A stretch of 64,000 nt of DNA, from assembly GCF_900111375.1 (NCBI RefSeq), contig NZ_FOHB01000006.1:1-64000 (forward strand). Reading direction: 5' to 3'. Below the pieces are notes generated by a model. That model saw only the letters and a program-made list of their open reading frames with translations, was not told where the DNA came from and searched no databases. This DNA is from Pedococcus cremeus. Its GTDB lineage: Bacteria; Actinomycetota; Actinomycetes; Actinomycetales; Dermatophilaceae. Position numbers and translations under genes: made by a program. Below, in pieces: positions 49,131-58,315 of the stretch; positions within the stretch are counted from its first letter, which is position 1; each line of letters opens with the position of its first letter.

Positions 49131-49311
49131 GCTTTCCCCTCACTGACGCCCCCGACTCCCTTGTCGAGGGACCGCGTGCCCTGGTCGAGGGCACGTGGGC
49201 GGAATCATGCACCCGGGCTGGCCAGGTTGGGAAGATGCAACATCGGTATGCCGCGTGGCCGCTCAGCCGCCCAGGCGGGACGGGACGCGCGCGACAGGGG
49301 ACAATGGTGGC

Positions 49312-49770
49312 GTGAGCGACCCGGGTGACGACCTCCGCGTGCCGCCCGGTCCCGGGCTGCCGCAGGGGCTCGTCGTGCCCGCGGGCGAGCTGCTCGAGCG
49401 GTTCAGCCGCTCCCCCGGCCCGGGAGGGCAGGGCGTCAACACCACCGACAGCCGGGTCGAGCTCGTCCTCGACATCGGTGCCTCCCCCGCCTTCACGGAC
49501 GTCCAGCGTGGGCGGCTGCAGGAGCGGCTCGCCGGTCGGCTGGTCGACGGCCGGATCACCATCACGGCGTCGGAGCACCGGGCACAGCTGCGGAACCGGG
49601 CGGCCGCGCGCGAGAGGCTCGCTGCCCTTCTGCGCGAGGCGCTGGCGCCGCCGCCACCCCCGCGGAGGCGGACCAAGCCGACCCGGGGGTCGCAGCAGCG
49701 GCGCCTCGACGCCAAGCGCCGTCGCGGTGAGGTCAAGTCCGGTCGCGGCAGGGTCCACGGTGACGGGTGA
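49312..49770 (+). CDS. arfB: Alternative ribosome-rescue factor ArfB (YaeJ-like peptidyl-tRNA hydrolase)
   Basis: The 152-aa protein has the class I release-factor GGQ motif (SPGPGGQGVNTTDSRVEL, Gly38-Gly39-Gln40) without a codon-recognition domain and a basic disordered tail (PPRRRTKPTRGSQQ, RRLDAKRRRGE) that enters the empty mRNA channel. It frees ribosomes stalled without a stop codon. GTG 49312 is chosen because GACAAT lies 6 nt before it and it gives a family-like N-terminus. It overlaps the next gene by 11 bp. Confidence 0.92.
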   Translation: MSDPGDDLRVPPGPGLPQGLVVPAGELLERFSRSPGPGGQGVNTTDSRVELVLDIGASPAFTDVQRGRLQERLAGRLVDGRITITASEHRAQLRNRAAARERLAALLREALAPPPPPRRRTKPTRGSQQRRLDAKRRRGEVKSGRGRVHGDG

Positions 49771-50122
49771 GGCCGTGGGCGGTCGCGACCTGACCGCTGT
49801 CACGGCGCGGCTCGAGTCCGAGCTCACCGAGACCACCGCCCACCTCGGCGCCCTGCGCGGGGACTATGACGGCGTCGTCGCCGCGTCGCTGGACTCCAAC
49901 GCCGACGACGAGCACGACCCCGAAGGCGCGACGATCGCCTACGAGCGCTCGCAGCTGGGAGCTCTCATCGAGCAGGCCGAGCGCCACGTGGCCGACGTGC
50001 GCGCCGCGCTGGCCCGGGTGGCCGAGGGCCGCTACGGCACCTGCGAGCGGTGTGGCCGGCCCATCCCGTCGGAGCGGCTGGAGGCGCGCCCGACCGCCCG
50101 CACCTGCGTCGGCTGCGCCTGA
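49760..50122 (+). CDS. TraR/DksA-type zinc-finger protein
   Basis: The 120-aa protein has a helical coiled-coil N-terminal half (DLTAVTARLESELTETTAHL, with QLGALIEQAERHVADVRAAL) and a DksA-type C4 zinc finger CERCGRPIPSERLEARPTARTCVGC. DksA relatives enter the RNA polymerase secondary channel and tune rRNA and stress promoters; the coil-tip acidic residues are present (DDEHDPEG). GTG 49760 overlaps the arfB end, GTG 49775 is the alternative. Confidence 0.88.
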   Translation: MTGEAVGGRDLTAVTARLESELTETTAHLGALRGDYDGVVAASLDSNADDEHDPEGATIAYERSQLGALIEQAERHVADVRAALARVAEGRYGTCERCGRPIPSERLEARPTARTCVGCA

Positions 50123-50144
50123 CCGGACAGGTCGCGCGGACGGC

Positions 50145-51719
50145 TCAGAACCGCACGGGGCGCGGGGTGAGGGCCTCGCGCGCCTCCTCGAGCAGAGCCT
50201 GGTGGGCCCGGTCGTAGAGCGCCTGTGCGGCGGTCGGTGTGTCACCGATCGCGGTCATGCCCACCCTGCCGAGCTCGGTGAGACAGCTGATCATGTGGAA
50301 GACGACGCCCTGCTGGGTGCCCTGGTCGAAGTGCAGGCGGGTACGGGCGATGAGGTCGAAGAGGTCGCTGACCCGCAACCCGCGCAGCACCGGGTGCTCG
50401 AGGTGGTCGGTCGCCACCAGATGGCGCCGCTCCCCCTGCGGCGTCAGGAAGCACCCCAGGTCGGCCACGTACGTCCCGCCGGTGAGGAACTGCAGCGTCA
50501 GGAACGGGTGCGTCGTGCCGCCCTTGCGCAGGTTGACCTCGATGGCGTGCGCCTCCCAGCGGCTTCCGTGGCGCACGACGACGTAGTCGAGGGCGAAGCG
50601 TCCCATCACCCCCTTGCGGACCAGCACCTCGCCGACCCGCCGGGCCGACTCGGTGATGGCAGCCGCGTACGCCTGGTCCGCGGGGAACCGGGCGCCGAGG
50701 TAGGACTGCCCGGACGGCCCACCCAGCACCTGGTCGTGGGTGGACAGCACCTCGAGCTCGCCCAGGGGTGTGATGCGCAGCTGGACGCTGGGGCTGCGCA
50801 CCTCCTCCCCGGCGAGGCGCTCCTCGACGACGCCACCGCCGACCGCCAGCCGCGCGAGGAAGGTTGGGACGTCGACCCGCTGGTCCTCGGGAGCCATGGC
50901 CAGCACCCGGTCGCGCACCCGGTCCAGGGCGTCCGGGCCGTTCCCCCGGGGCAGCTCGCGGAGGTCGACCAGGGCGTTGCCACCACCGGAGACGCCCTCG
51001 TTGAGCTTGACCATGGCGTCAGCCACGTCCGGGTGGGCGGCGCGGAGGTCCGCGAGCGAGCGCACCACCTCGTCGATGGTGTGCAGGTCCTCGGCCCCGG
51101 CCGGGTGGGCGACCCCGGCCTCCGTGAACAGCCTGCGGCAGCCGGTCTTGGTGCCCAGCACGAAGTGGCGCGGGTCCGCGGCATACATGGGGATCCCGAG
51201 CAGCAGCGCGAGGTCCCGTTCGCGCTCGGTGCTGGTGTAGGGGATGAGGTGGCTGCGCAGCGGGTCGGGCACCATGGCGGCGATCTGGGCCACGAGCCGG
51301 GGTCGCTCGAGGAGCTTGTCGGTGAGCGGCACGCCCGAGGAGTCGCCCACCGACACGAGCTGCAGCCGCGAGCGGGCGTGGCTCGGGATCACCCCGGGAA
51401 GCAGGGACAGGTAGTACTCGACGATGGCGGGGTCGATCGGCATCGACGTCACGTAGACCATGCGCAGCCGTGGCTGCCGCAGCAGCAGGAGCAGGAACAG
51501 GAACCGCTCCTCGAGCGCCTGGAGCAGGGCGCCGCTGTCGGCCACGACCAGGTCGAGGGTCATGGAGGGCACCACGACCACCGACTCGGCGGGGTCCTCA
51601 CGGGCGATGCTGCGCCACACTTCCGGCAGCCGCTCCTGCAGCCGGTCGAACGCGGCCAGCCGCTCCTGCTCCCCCATGTCCCCCAGCGTCGGCGGTGGCC
51701 GGTCACCGTGGTCGTCCAT
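50145..51719 (-). CDS. Pre-ATP-grasp / peptide ligase PGM1-related protein
   Basis: The 524-aa protein begins MDDHGDRPP and has an N-terminal Rossmann-like pre-ATP-grasp domain (about 45-150, VVVVPSMTLDL; MVYVTSMPIDP) followed by an ATP-grasp core (KTGCRRLFTEAGVAHP; VKLNEGVSGGGNALVD; ALDYVVVRHGSRWEAHAIEVNLRKGGTTHP). The PGM1 type in streptomycetes joins a non-ribosomal precursor to a ribosomal peptide, but there is no precursor peptide gene next to this one, so the substrate is open. CAGACT 6 nt before the ATG supports this start; the frame extends upstream through a hydrophobic stretch. Confidence 0.82.
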   Translation of the reverse strand: MDDHGDRPPPTLGDMGEQERLAAFDRLQERLPEVWRSIAREDPAESVVVVPSMTLDLVVADSGALLQALEERFLFLLLLLRQPRLRMVYVTSMPIDPAIVEYYLSLLPGVIPSHARSRLQLVSVGDSSGVPLTDKLLERPRLVAQIAAMVPDPLRSHLIPYTSTERERDLALLLGIPMYAADPRHFVLGTKTGCRRLFTEAGVAHPAGAEDLHTIDEVVRSLADLRAAHPDVADAMVKLNEGVSGGGNALVDLRELPRGNGPDALDRVRDRVLAMAPEDQRVDVPTFLARLAVGGGVVEERLAGEEVRSPSVQLRITPLGELEVLSTHDQVLGGPSGQSYLGARFPADQAYAAAITESARRVGEVLVRKGVMGRFALDYVVVRHGSRWEAHAIEVNLRKGGTTHPFLTLQFLTGGTYVADLGCFLTPQGERRHLVATDHLEHPVLRGLRVSDLFDLIARTRLHFDQGTQQGVVFHMISCLTELGRVGMTAIGDTPTAAQALYDRAHQALLEEAREALTPRPVRF

Positions 51720-51725
51720 GCCCGC

Positions 51726-51731
51726 AGTCTG
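51726..51731 (-). promoter_or_regulatory. -10 element of the pre-ATP-grasp gene (leaderless)
   Basis: CAGACT on the minus strand ends 6 nt before ATG 51719. First base departs from TANNNT, as in metH. Confidence 0.4.
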
Positions 51732-51873
51732 CGCGCAGCTGGTGCGCACGGCGTACAGCACCAGGGTGAGTGCCAGAAGTCCCACCACGACCGACCGGCT
51801 GATCTGGTTGCATGGCGGCACCACCCGTTGTGCAGCATGCTTCGGGACGTCAACGACGACATGAGGAGAGGCC

Positions 51874-52989
51874 ATGAAGGTCGGGATCCCCCGCGAGGTC
51901 AAGAACCACGAGTACCGGGTGGCCATCACCCCTGCCGGCGTGCACGAGCTCGTGCTGCACGGCCACGAGGTGTTCGTGGAGAAGGACGCCGGCGGTGGGT
52001 CCTCCATCCTCGATGAGGACTACGTCACGGCCGGAGCGACGATCCTCGACACCGCTGACGACGTGTGGGGCACCGGCGACCTCATCCTCAAGGTCAAGGA
52101 GCCGGTGGCCGAGGAGTACCACCGGATGCGCGACGGGCAGACGCTCTTCACCTACCTCCACCTCGCCGCCGACAAGCCGCTGACCGAGGAGCTGGCCAAG
52201 CGCCGCGTCACGGGCATCGCCTACGAGACGGTCGAGCTGCCGGACCGCAGCCTGCCGCTGCTCGCCCCGATGTCAGAGGTCGCCGGGCGCCTCGCGCCAC
52301 AGGTCGGCGCCCAGGCGCTGATGCGGGCCCAGGGCGGCCGCGGCATCCTCATGGGCGGTGTCTCCGGGGTCTACGCCGCCAAGGTGGTCGTCATCGGCGC
52401 CGGCGTCTCCGGCATGAACGCCGCGGCCATCGCGCTCGGCATGCAGGCGGAGGTGCTGCTGCTCGACCGAGACATCGTCAAGCTGCGCCAGGCGGACTTC
52501 CTCTACCAGGGCCACTGCCAGACGGTCGCCTCCAACGCCTACGAGATCGAGCGGGCCATCTCCGACGCCGACATGGTGATCGGCGCGGTGCTGGTGCCAG
52601 GTGCGAAGGCTCCCAAGCTGGTCACCAACGAGCAGGTCTCCCGCATGAAGCCGGGCTCGGTGCTGGTCGACATCGCCATCGACCAGGGCGGCTGCTTCGA
52701 GGACTCGCGTCCGACGACCCACGCCGACCCGACGTACCGGGTGCACAACTCGGTGTTCTACTGCGTGGCGAACATGCCCGGCGCGGTGCCGCACACCTCC
52801 ACCTACGCCCTCACCAACGTCACCCTTCCGTATGCCGTGGCGCTGGCGGACAAGGGCTGGCGCCAGGCGCTGCGCGACGACCGGTCGCTCGCCTTGGGCC
52901 TCAACACCTTCGAGGGCGCGGTGACCTACGGCCCGGTGGCCGAGGCGCACGGCATGGAGTCGGTCACCCTCGACAGCGTCCTGGCCTGA
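51874..52989 (+). CDS. ald: Alanine dehydrogenase
   Basis: The 371-aa NAD-dependent enzyme interconverts L-alanine with pyruvate and ammonia. It starts [20 protein letters not shown], with catalytic Lys in [10 protein letters not shown] and His96 near [10 protein letters not shown], and the NAD loop [20 protein letters not shown]. Length is standard. GAGGAGAGGCC precedes the ATG. It may serve nitrogen assimilation or redox balance under low oxygen. It runs in the same direction as the DNA ligase gene 7 nt further on. Confidence 0.96.
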   Translation: MKVGIPREVKNHEYRVAITPAGVHELVLHGHEVFVEKDAGGGSSILDEDYVTAGATILDTADDVWGTGDLILKVKEPVAEEYHRMRDGQTLFTYLHLAADKPLTEELAKRRVTGIAYETVELPDRSLPLLAPMSEVAGRLAPQVGAQALMRAQGGRGILMGGVSGVYAAKVVVIGAGVSGMNAAAIALGMQAEVLLLDRDIVKLRQADFLYQGHCQTVASNAYEIERAISDADMVIGAVLVPGAKAPKLVTNEQVSRMKPGSVLVDIAIDQGGCFEDSRPTTHADPTYRVHNSVFYCVANMPGAVPHTSTYALTNVTLPYAVALADKGWRQALRDDRSLALGLNTFEGAVTYGPVAEAHGMESVTLDSVLA

Positions 52990-52996
52990 GGCACCC

Positions 52997-54532
52997 GTGC
53001 TGCTGCGTGACCTCGTCGAGGCCTCGGCCGCCGTCGCCTCGACGAGGTCACGCTCGCGCAAGGCCGAGGTGATCGCCGAGGTGCTGCGCCGGTGCGCGCC
53101 CGACGAGGTGTCGGTCGCGGCGAGCTGGCTCTCGGGGGTGCTCCCCCAGCGGCGCGTCGGGGTGGGCTGGCGAGGGCTGGCCGACCTGCCCTCCCCCGCC
53201 GAGACGCCGTCCCTCACCCTGGCCGACACCGACACGGCGCTCACCGCGCTGGCGGCCGTCTCGGGCTCCGGCTCGGGTGCGTCGCGAAGCGTCGCCGTGC
53301 GCGAGCTGCTCGCCGCCGCAACGGCGCAGGAGCAGGACTGGCTCCGCCGCATCATCACCGGCGAGATGCGCCAGGGCGCCCTCGACGGCGTCTCGCTGCA
53401 GGCGATCGCCCTGGCCGCGCAGGTGCCGGAGGCCTCCGTGCGCAGGGCCGTCATGCTCGCCGGCTACGCCGGGCCGGTGGCCGAGGCGGCCCTCGCCGGC
53501 GGCACCGAGGCCCTCGACATGATCGGCCTCGAGGTCGGCCGTCCCGTGCGCCCCATGCTCGCGGCGTCCGCGCCAGACGTGACCGCGGCCGTCGACCAGG
53601 CGGGCGTGGACGGGGCGACGGTCGTGGACGGCAAGCTCGACGGCATACGGGTGCAGGCGCACCGCCTCGGTGACGAGGTGAGGGTCTTCACCCGCAGTCT
53701 CGACGACATCACCGAGCGGGTGCCCGAGGTCGTCGAGGCGACCCTCGCGCTTCCGGGTGGGGCGCTCGTGCTCGACGGCGAGGCCATCGCCCTCGGTGAC
53801 GGTGGCCGCCCGCTGCCGTTCCAGGACACCGCCGGCCGCACCATGAGCTCGAAGGCGGTCGAGGAGCTGCGCCGCCAGGTGCCGCTCAGCGTCTACTTCT
53901 TCGACCTGCTGCACCACGACGGCGAGGACCTCATCGACCATCCCGCGGAGGAGCGCTTCCGGCGGCTCGAGGCCGTCGTGCCACCCACGCTGCTGGTGCC
54001 CCGGCTCTGGGCCGACCACCCCGACGCCGCCCAGGGCTTCTTCGACGAGCTGGTCGCGGCCGGGCACGAGGGCGTGGTGGTCAAGGACGCGTCCGCGACC
54101 TACGCCGCCGGGCGCCGGGGTGCGGGCTGGGTGAAGGTCAAGCCCCGGCACACCCTCGACCTCGTCGTGCTCGCCGTCGAGTGGGGCAGCGGGCGACGGC
54201 AGGGGTACCTCTCGAACATCCACCTCGGCGCGCGCGACCCGCAGGGCGGCGGCTTCGTCATGCTGGGCAAGACGTTCAAGGGCATGACCGACGCGATGCT
54301 GGCCTGGCAGACCGAGCGGTTCCTGGCGCTGGAGACCGGCCGTGACCGACACGTCGTGCACGTGCGGCCGGAGCAGGTCGTCGAGGTCGCGTTCGACGGG
54401 GTGCAGCGCTCCTCGCGCTACCCCGGCGGGATGGCGCTGCGGTTCGCCCGGGTGCTCCGCTACCGCGACGACAAGAGCGCCGAGGAGGCCGACACCGTCG
54501 AGACGGTGCGGTCCATCGCCGGTCGCGGTTGA
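52997..54532 (+). CDS. ATP-dependent DNA ligase (LigB-type)
   Basis: The 511-aa ligase has an N-terminal DNA-binding domain ([33 protein letters not shown]), the adenylation motif [10 protein letters not shown] with Lys213, motif III VLDGEAI, motif [11 protein letters not shown] and motif [10 protein letters not shown], plus an OB-fold. It seals nicks with ATP, like M. tuberculosis LigB (Rv3062), not the NAD-dependent LigA. No Ku or LigD domains are linked. GTG start, seven nt after ald; co-transcription is plausible. Confidence 0.93.
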   Translation: MLLRDLVEASAAVASTRSRSRKAEVIAEVLRRCAPDEVSVAASWLSGVLPQRRVGVGWRGLADLPSPAETPSLTLADTDTALTALAAVSGSGSGASRSVAVRELLAAATAQEQDWLRRIITGEMRQGALDGVSLQAIALAAQVPEASVRRAVMLAGYAGPVAEAALAGGTEALDMIGLEVGRPVRPMLAASAPDVTAAVDQAGVDGATVVDGKLDGIRVQAHRLGDEVRVFTRSLDDITERVPEVVEATLALPGGALVLDGEAIALGDGGRPLPFQDTAGRTMSSKAVEELRRQVPLSVYFFDLLHHDGEDLIDHPAEERFRRLEAVVPPTLLVPRLWADHPDAAQGFFDELVAAGHEGVVVKDASATYAAGRRGAGWVKVKPRHTLDLVVLAVEWGSGRRQGYLSNIHLGARDPQGGGFVMLGKTFKGMTDAMLAWQTERFLALETGRDRHVVHVRPEQVVEVAFDGVQRSSRYPGGMALRFARVLRYRDDKSAEEADTVETVRSIAGRG

Positions 54533-54550
54533 CGGCTCAGCGCTGACGAC

Positions 54551-55018
54551 TCAGCCCGGGGCGACCAGCCCCGCCACCGCGGCCAGCGCCCGGTCGGCGT
54601 GCGCGTCCATGTCGAGCTCGCTGGCCACGACCTCGTGGACGGTGCCGTCGGTGCCGATGACGAAGGTGACCCGCTTCACCGGGGTGATGAACCGGCGGCG
54701 CACGCCGTAGGCCGTGGCCACCGCACCGTCCTCGTCCGAGAGCAGCGGGAAGCCGAAGCCGTTGCGCTGCTCGAACTCCTGCTGGGTCGAGACGGCGTCG
54801 GTGCTGATGCCCACCGGCTGGGCCCCGGCCGCCTCGAACTCCGCTCGCAGGTCGCGGAACCGGCACGCCTCGCGCGTGCAGCCGCCGGTCATCGCGGCGG
54901 GGTAGAAGAACAGGACGACGGGGCCGGACTCCAGCAGCGTGCTGAGGCGCCGGCGCAGGCCGCTCTGGTCGGCCAGCTCGAAGTCGGGTGCGGTGGCTCC
55001 GCGGGACAGCGTCTTCAT
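54551..55018 (-). CDS. bcp: Peroxiredoxin, Bcp/PrxQ type
   Basis: The 155-aa thiol peroxidase has the Bcp fold: KTLSRGATAPDFELADQSG, peroxidatic Cys47 and resolving Cys52 in AMTGGCTREACRFRD, and GISTDAVSTQQEFEQRNGFGFPLLSDEDG. It reduces peroxides with thioredoxin-like donors. This is an atypical 2-Cys enzyme unlike the 1-Cys protein at 16154. AGAGGA precedes the ATG. It is on the same strand as the DUF1295 gene. Confidence 0.94.
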   Translation of the reverse strand: MKTLSRGATAPDFELADQSGLRRRLSTLLESGPVVLFFYPAAMTGGCTREACRFRDLRAEFEAAGAQPVGISTDAVSTQQEFEQRNGFGFPLLSDEDGAVATAYGVRRRFITPVKRVTFVIGTDGTVHEVVASELDMDAHADRALAAVAGLVAPG

Positions 55019-55039
55019 CGGGTCCTCTCTTGGTGCAGG

Positions 55040-55885
55040 TCAGGCGCGCTTGGGGGGCAGCGGGACGAAGCCGCTCGTGCGGCGCACGTAGTCGGCGTAC
55101 TCAGGACGTCGGTCGCCGATGTCCTTCTCCAGCAACGCTGCTCCCGTGCCCTTGGCGAGGTTCCAGGTCATGAAGGCCGGTGACAGGACGAACAGGACTC
55201 CGGGCCAGGTGCTGGCGGCGACGAGCCACAGCCCCCACCAGACGCAGGCGTCGCCGAAGTAGTTGGGGTGGCGGGTGTAGTGCCAGAGGCCGGTGTCGAG
55301 CACCTTGCCCTTGTTGCCGGGGTCGGCCTTGAACCGCTCGAGCTGCCAGTCCCCGACCGCCTCGAAGAACAACCCCACGGCCCACACGGCCACACCCAGC
55401 CAGGCGAGCCACCCCAGCGGGTCGGACTGAACCATGGCGACCTGCACCGGCAGCGAGACGAACCACATCACGACGCCCTGGGTGAGGTAGATGCGGCGGA
55501 CGGCGAACACGGTGCGGCTGCCCGGTGCCTTGGCGAGCATGGCTTCGTAGCGCGGGTCCTCGCCCTTCCCGCGGGAGCGGCGGGCGATGTGGACCCCCAG
55601 GCGCAGCCCCCACGCGGCTGTCATCAGCAGCACCAGCCAGGACCGGCCCGCGTCACCGTCGCCCACGAGGAAGGCGGTCAGCGCGATGGCGACGAAGCCG
55701 AGGCCCCACGCGACGTCGACGACGGTGTGGCGTCCCTGCCGGAGGGCCACGAGCAGCGTCACGCCCAGCACCACCACGACCGCGGCCAGCGTCCACGGAA
55801 GGAGAGCCAGCAGGTCGCCCCAGTCGAAGCCGACGGAGGTGGCGGCCGCCATCGGGACCACCACGGCAGGCGCCAACGCCGTCAC
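55040..55885 (-). CDS. DUF1295 family membrane protein (steroid 5-alpha-reductase/ICMT-like)
   Basis: The 281-aa membrane protein has about six hydrophobic segments and the DUF1295 C-terminal signature LDTGLWHYTRHPNYFGDACVW followed by LEKDIGDRRPEYADYVRRTSGFVP. The family resembles steroid reductases and isoprenylcysteine methyltransferases and so probably acts on lipids with NADPH or SAM. GTG start overlaps the CFA-type gene stop (GTGA), so the two are coupled and likely work on the same fatty acyl groups. Confidence 0.88.
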   Translation of the reverse strand: MTALAPAVVVPMAAATSVGFDWGDLLALLPWTLAAVVVVLGVTLLVALRQGRHTVVDVAWGLGFVAIALTAFLVGDGDAGRSWLVLLMTAAWGLRLGVHIARRSRGKGEDPRYEAMLAKAPGSRTVFAVRRIYLTQGVVMWFVSLPVQVAMVQSDPLGWLAWLGVAVWAVGLFFEAVGDWQLERFKADPGNKGKVLDTGLWHYTRHPNYFGDACVWWGLWLVAASTWPGVLFVLSPAFMTWNLAKGTGAALLEKDIGDRRPEYADYVRRTSGFVPLPPKRA

Positions 55886-57165
55886 CGGCGCACCGCCGGC
55901 ATACCGCTCTCGCCGTTGGACCCGCGGCGCACGGCGAGGAGCTGGTCGACGCCCATCCGCCCCTCCTCGAAGGCCAGTGCACCACCGACAAGGTAGAGGC
56001 GCCAGACCCGGCCGACCTCCTCGCCGACCATGGCTACCACCTTGTCCCAGTTGGCCTCGAAGGTGTCGTACCACGCCTGCACGGTGCGCACGTAGTGCTC
56101 GCGCAGGGAATGGACGTCCCGCACCTCGAGCCCGGCGTCCTCGATGAGGGCGACCGTCTCCCCCACCGGCCGCATCGACATGTCGGGGGCGATGAACGCC
56201 TCGATGAACGGGCCGCCGCCGGGGCGGGTGCGCCGCGACATCTGCTGGACGAGGGCCCGGCCGCCGGGCCGGAGCCGGTCGTGGATGACGCGCGTGTAGA
56301 CGGGGTACTGCTGGTCGCCGACGTGCTCGCCCATCTCGATCGAGGACACCGCGTCGAACCCGGTCTCGGGCACGTCGCGGTAGTCCTGCAGCCGCACCTC
56401 GACCCGGTCGCCGAGGCCCCGCTCGGCGACCCGCTGGTCGATGAACGCCTTCTGCTCCGCGGAGATCGTCACGCCGACGACCCGGGCACCGAAGTGCTCG
56501 GCGGCGTAGAGGCTGAGCGACCCCCACCCGCAGCCGATGTCGAGCAGCCGGCTCCCCGGCTCCAGCCCGAGCTTGCGGCAGACGAGGTCGAGCTTGTCGC
56601 GCTGGGCGTCCTCGACGCCGTAGCCCGGGACGTCGGAGGTCCAGTAGCCGCAGGAGTAGGCCATGTGCGGGTCGAGGATCAGCGAGTAGAACTCGTTTGA
56701 GAGGTCGTAGTGGTGCGCGATCGCGTCGCGATCCCGGCGCGGGGAGTGCAGGCGCCCGCGCAGCCGCGCCTGCGAGGCGGGGGGCGCCGGCGGAAGACCC
56801 AGGACGCCGAGCTCACCGGCCAGCCGCACCGCGGCAACGACGTCACCGGGCCCCGGCTTGCGGGTGCGCCCCGCCCGCGCCGAGGACCACACCCGGCGCA
56901 GCCCGTCGAGCAGGTCGCCCTCGAGGTCGAGCTCGCCGGTGACGTAGGCCTGGGCCAGCCCGAGCTCACCCGGCCGGGCGACCAGGCGCCGCAGGGCGTC
57001 CGGCGAGGAGATGACCACGGTCGGCGCGTCGTCGGGGCCGCTCTGGGAGCCGTCCCAGGCCCGCACCCGCACCGGCAGCGTCCCTCCGAAGAGCGGCGCG
57101 GCGAGGGCGGCGACACGGCCGGCCACCCCCGTGGGGTTCTTGGTCCGCTCTGCGGTGGTGGTCAT
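55882..57165 (-). CDS. Cyclopropane-fatty-acyl-phospholipid synthase family methyltransferase
   Basis: The 427-aa SAM-dependent enzyme has the CFA N-terminal lipid-binding half (LGLAQAYVTGELDLEGDLLDG) and catalytic half with YDLSNEFYSLILDPHMAYSCGY, SAM loop LLDIGCGWGSLSLYAA, GVTISAEQ and FDAVSSIEMGEHVG. It methylates or cyclopropanates unsaturated acyl chains of phospholipids. In actinobacteria such enzymes also make 10-methyl (tuberculostearic) chains with a reductase partner; here the coupled partner is a DUF1295 protein instead of the FAD-dependent BfaA. GGGGAGAAGCG precedes the ATG. Confidence 0.92.
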   Translation of the reverse strand: MTTTAERTKNPTGVAGRVAALAAPLFGGTLPVRVRAWDGSQSGPDDAPTVVISSPDALRRLVARPGELGLAQAYVTGELDLEGDLLDGLRRVWSSARAGRTRKPGPGDVVAAVRLAGELGVLGLPPAPPASQARLRGRLHSPRRDRDAIAHHYDLSNEFYSLILDPHMAYSCGYWTSDVPGYGVEDAQRDKLDLVCRKLGLEPGSRLLDIGCGWGSLSLYAAEHFGARVVGVTISAEQKAFIDQRVAERGLGDRVEVRLQDYRDVPETGFDAVSSIEMGEHVGDQQYPVYTRVIHDRLRPGGRALVQQMSRRTRPGGGPFIEAFIAPDMSMRPVGETVALIEDAGLEVRDVHSLREHYVRTVQAWYDTFEANWDKVVAMVGEEVGRVWRLYLVGGALAFEEGRMGVDQLLAVRRGSNGESGMPAVRR

Positions 57166-57234
57166 CGCTTCTCCCCTGTTCGACGGCAGGCATGAGGGCC
57201 CCTCTCCCTTGGCGTTCGCAGCGACGGCCTACCC

Positions 57235-57260
57235 GGATTGGCCCGCGCGGATTGGCCCGC
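57235..57260. repeat. Two 12-bp direct repeats upstream of the LLM gene
   Basis: GGATTGGCCCGC occurs at 57235-57246 and again at 57249-57260, 14 bp apart. It lies just upstream of the -10 of the second LLM gene and 70 bp from the CFA-type gene, so it could be a regulator site. Confidence 0.5.
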
Positions 57261-57275
57261 TCCGTGCCGGCTGCC

Positions 57276-57281
57276 TACGGT
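57276..57281 (+). promoter_or_regulatory. -10 element of the second LLM oxidoreductase gene (leaderless)
   Basis: TACGGT ends 7 nt before ATG 57289. Confidence 0.5.
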
Positions 57282-57288
57282 GGGCCGC

Positions 57289-58218
57289 ATGGAGCTGCGC
57301 GTCTTCACCGAGCCCCAGCAGGGGGCCACCTACGACGACCTGCTGGCCGTCGCCCGCACCGCCGAGGAGCTCGGCTTCGCCGGGTTCTTCCGGTCCGACC
57401 ACTACCTGCACATGGGCGGTGACGGTGGTCCCGGCCCGACCGACGCCTGGACCACGCTGGCAGGCCTGGCACGCGACACCTCCACCATCCGTCTCGGCAC
57501 GCTGGTCTCGTCGGCGACGTTCCGCCTGCCCGGGCCGCTCGCGGTGGCCGTCGCCGGGGTCGACCAGATGAGCGGCGGACGGGTCGAGCTGGGCCTGGGC
57601 GCCGGGTGGTTCGAGGCCGAGCACGCGGCCTACGGCATCCCCTTCCCCGGCGTGCGCGAGCGCTTCGACCGGCTCGAGGAGCAGCTCGCCGTCATCACCG
57701 GTCTGTGGCGCACGCCGGTGGGCCGCACGTTCACCCACGAGGGCCGCTACTACCCGGTCACCGACTCCCCTGCGCTCGCCAAGCCGGTGCAGCCCGGTGG
57801 CGTGCCGGTGATCGTCGGCGGTCACGGCCCGCGGCGCACCCCCGCGCTGGCCGCCCGGTATGCCGCGGAGTTCAACGCAGCCTTCACCTCGCCCCAGGAC
57901 GCGGCCCGCCTCTTCGAGGGCGTGCAGCGCGCGTGCCTCGACATCGGCCGCGACCCGGGCACCCTCACGCTCTCGGCCGCCCAGGTGCTCTGCCTCGGCG
58001 AGGACGAGGCCGCCGTGCGCCGGCGGGCTGCCGCGATCGGCCGTGAGCCGGACGAGCTGCGGACCAACGGCCTCGCCGGCACCGCCGAGGAGGTGCTCGA
58101 GAAGGTGCACGCCTTCGCGTCGGCCGGGGCGACGCGGCTCTACCTCCAGGTGCTCGACCTGTCCGACCTCGAGCACCTCGCCGACGTCGCGCGGCTCGTC
58201 ATGCCGAAGGTGGGCTGA
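57289..58218 (+). CDS. LLM-class F420-dependent oxidoreductase
   Basis: The 309-aa protein starts MELRVFTEPQQGATYDDLLA; its barrel carries RSDHYLHMGGDGGPGPTDAW, the typical GTLVSSATFRLPGPLA and GRVELGLGAGWFEAEHAAYG of TIGR03560-like F420 enzymes. It should use coenzyme F420 on an unknown substrate. Leaderless start at ATG 57289. It is not adjacent to F420 biosynthesis genes. Independent of the LLM protein at 39219, with which it shares only the fold. Confidence 0.9.
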   Translation: MELRVFTEPQQGATYDDLLAVARTAEELGFAGFFRSDHYLHMGGDGGPGPTDAWTTLAGLARDTSTIRLGTLVSSATFRLPGPLAVAVAGVDQMSGGRVELGLGAGWFEAEHAAYGIPFPGVRERFDRLEEQLAVITGLWRTPVGRTFTHEGRYYPVTDSPALAKPVQPGGVPVIVGGHGPRRTPALAARYAAEFNAAFTSPQDAARLFEGVQRACLDIGRDPGTLTLSAAQVLCLGEDEAAVRRRAAAIGREPDELRTNGLAGTAEEVLEKVHAFASAGATRLYLQVLDLSDLEHLADVARLVMPKVG

Positions 58219-58294
58219 CCCGGACGGCAGGGCGCGTCCCCGTGCTCGGACCGCTTTGCCGGGGTCGGAGGGTTGTCGTCACCTCGCCGATTTC

Positions 58295-58315
58295 ACATAG
58301 ATAGTCTGTCTATGT
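58295..58315. promoter_or_regulatory. Palindromic operator for the MarR regulator
   Basis: A 21-bp near-perfect palindrome (ACATAGATAG-t-CTGTCTATGT, one mismatch in ten pairs) touches the -10 of the marR gene. Its size and position fit an autoregulatory MarR binding site. Confidence 0.72.

Noticed and set aside
53641-53648. Rare ATA codon in the DNA ligase as a sign of gene transfer
   Set aside because: The ATA is part of the CGGCATAC octamer that also puts ATA into other core genes, so it does not indicate foreign origin.
58251-58294. A -35 element for the marR promoter
   Set aside because: No TTGAC-like hexamer occurs at 16-18 bp from the -10; only the -10 and palindrome can be supported.
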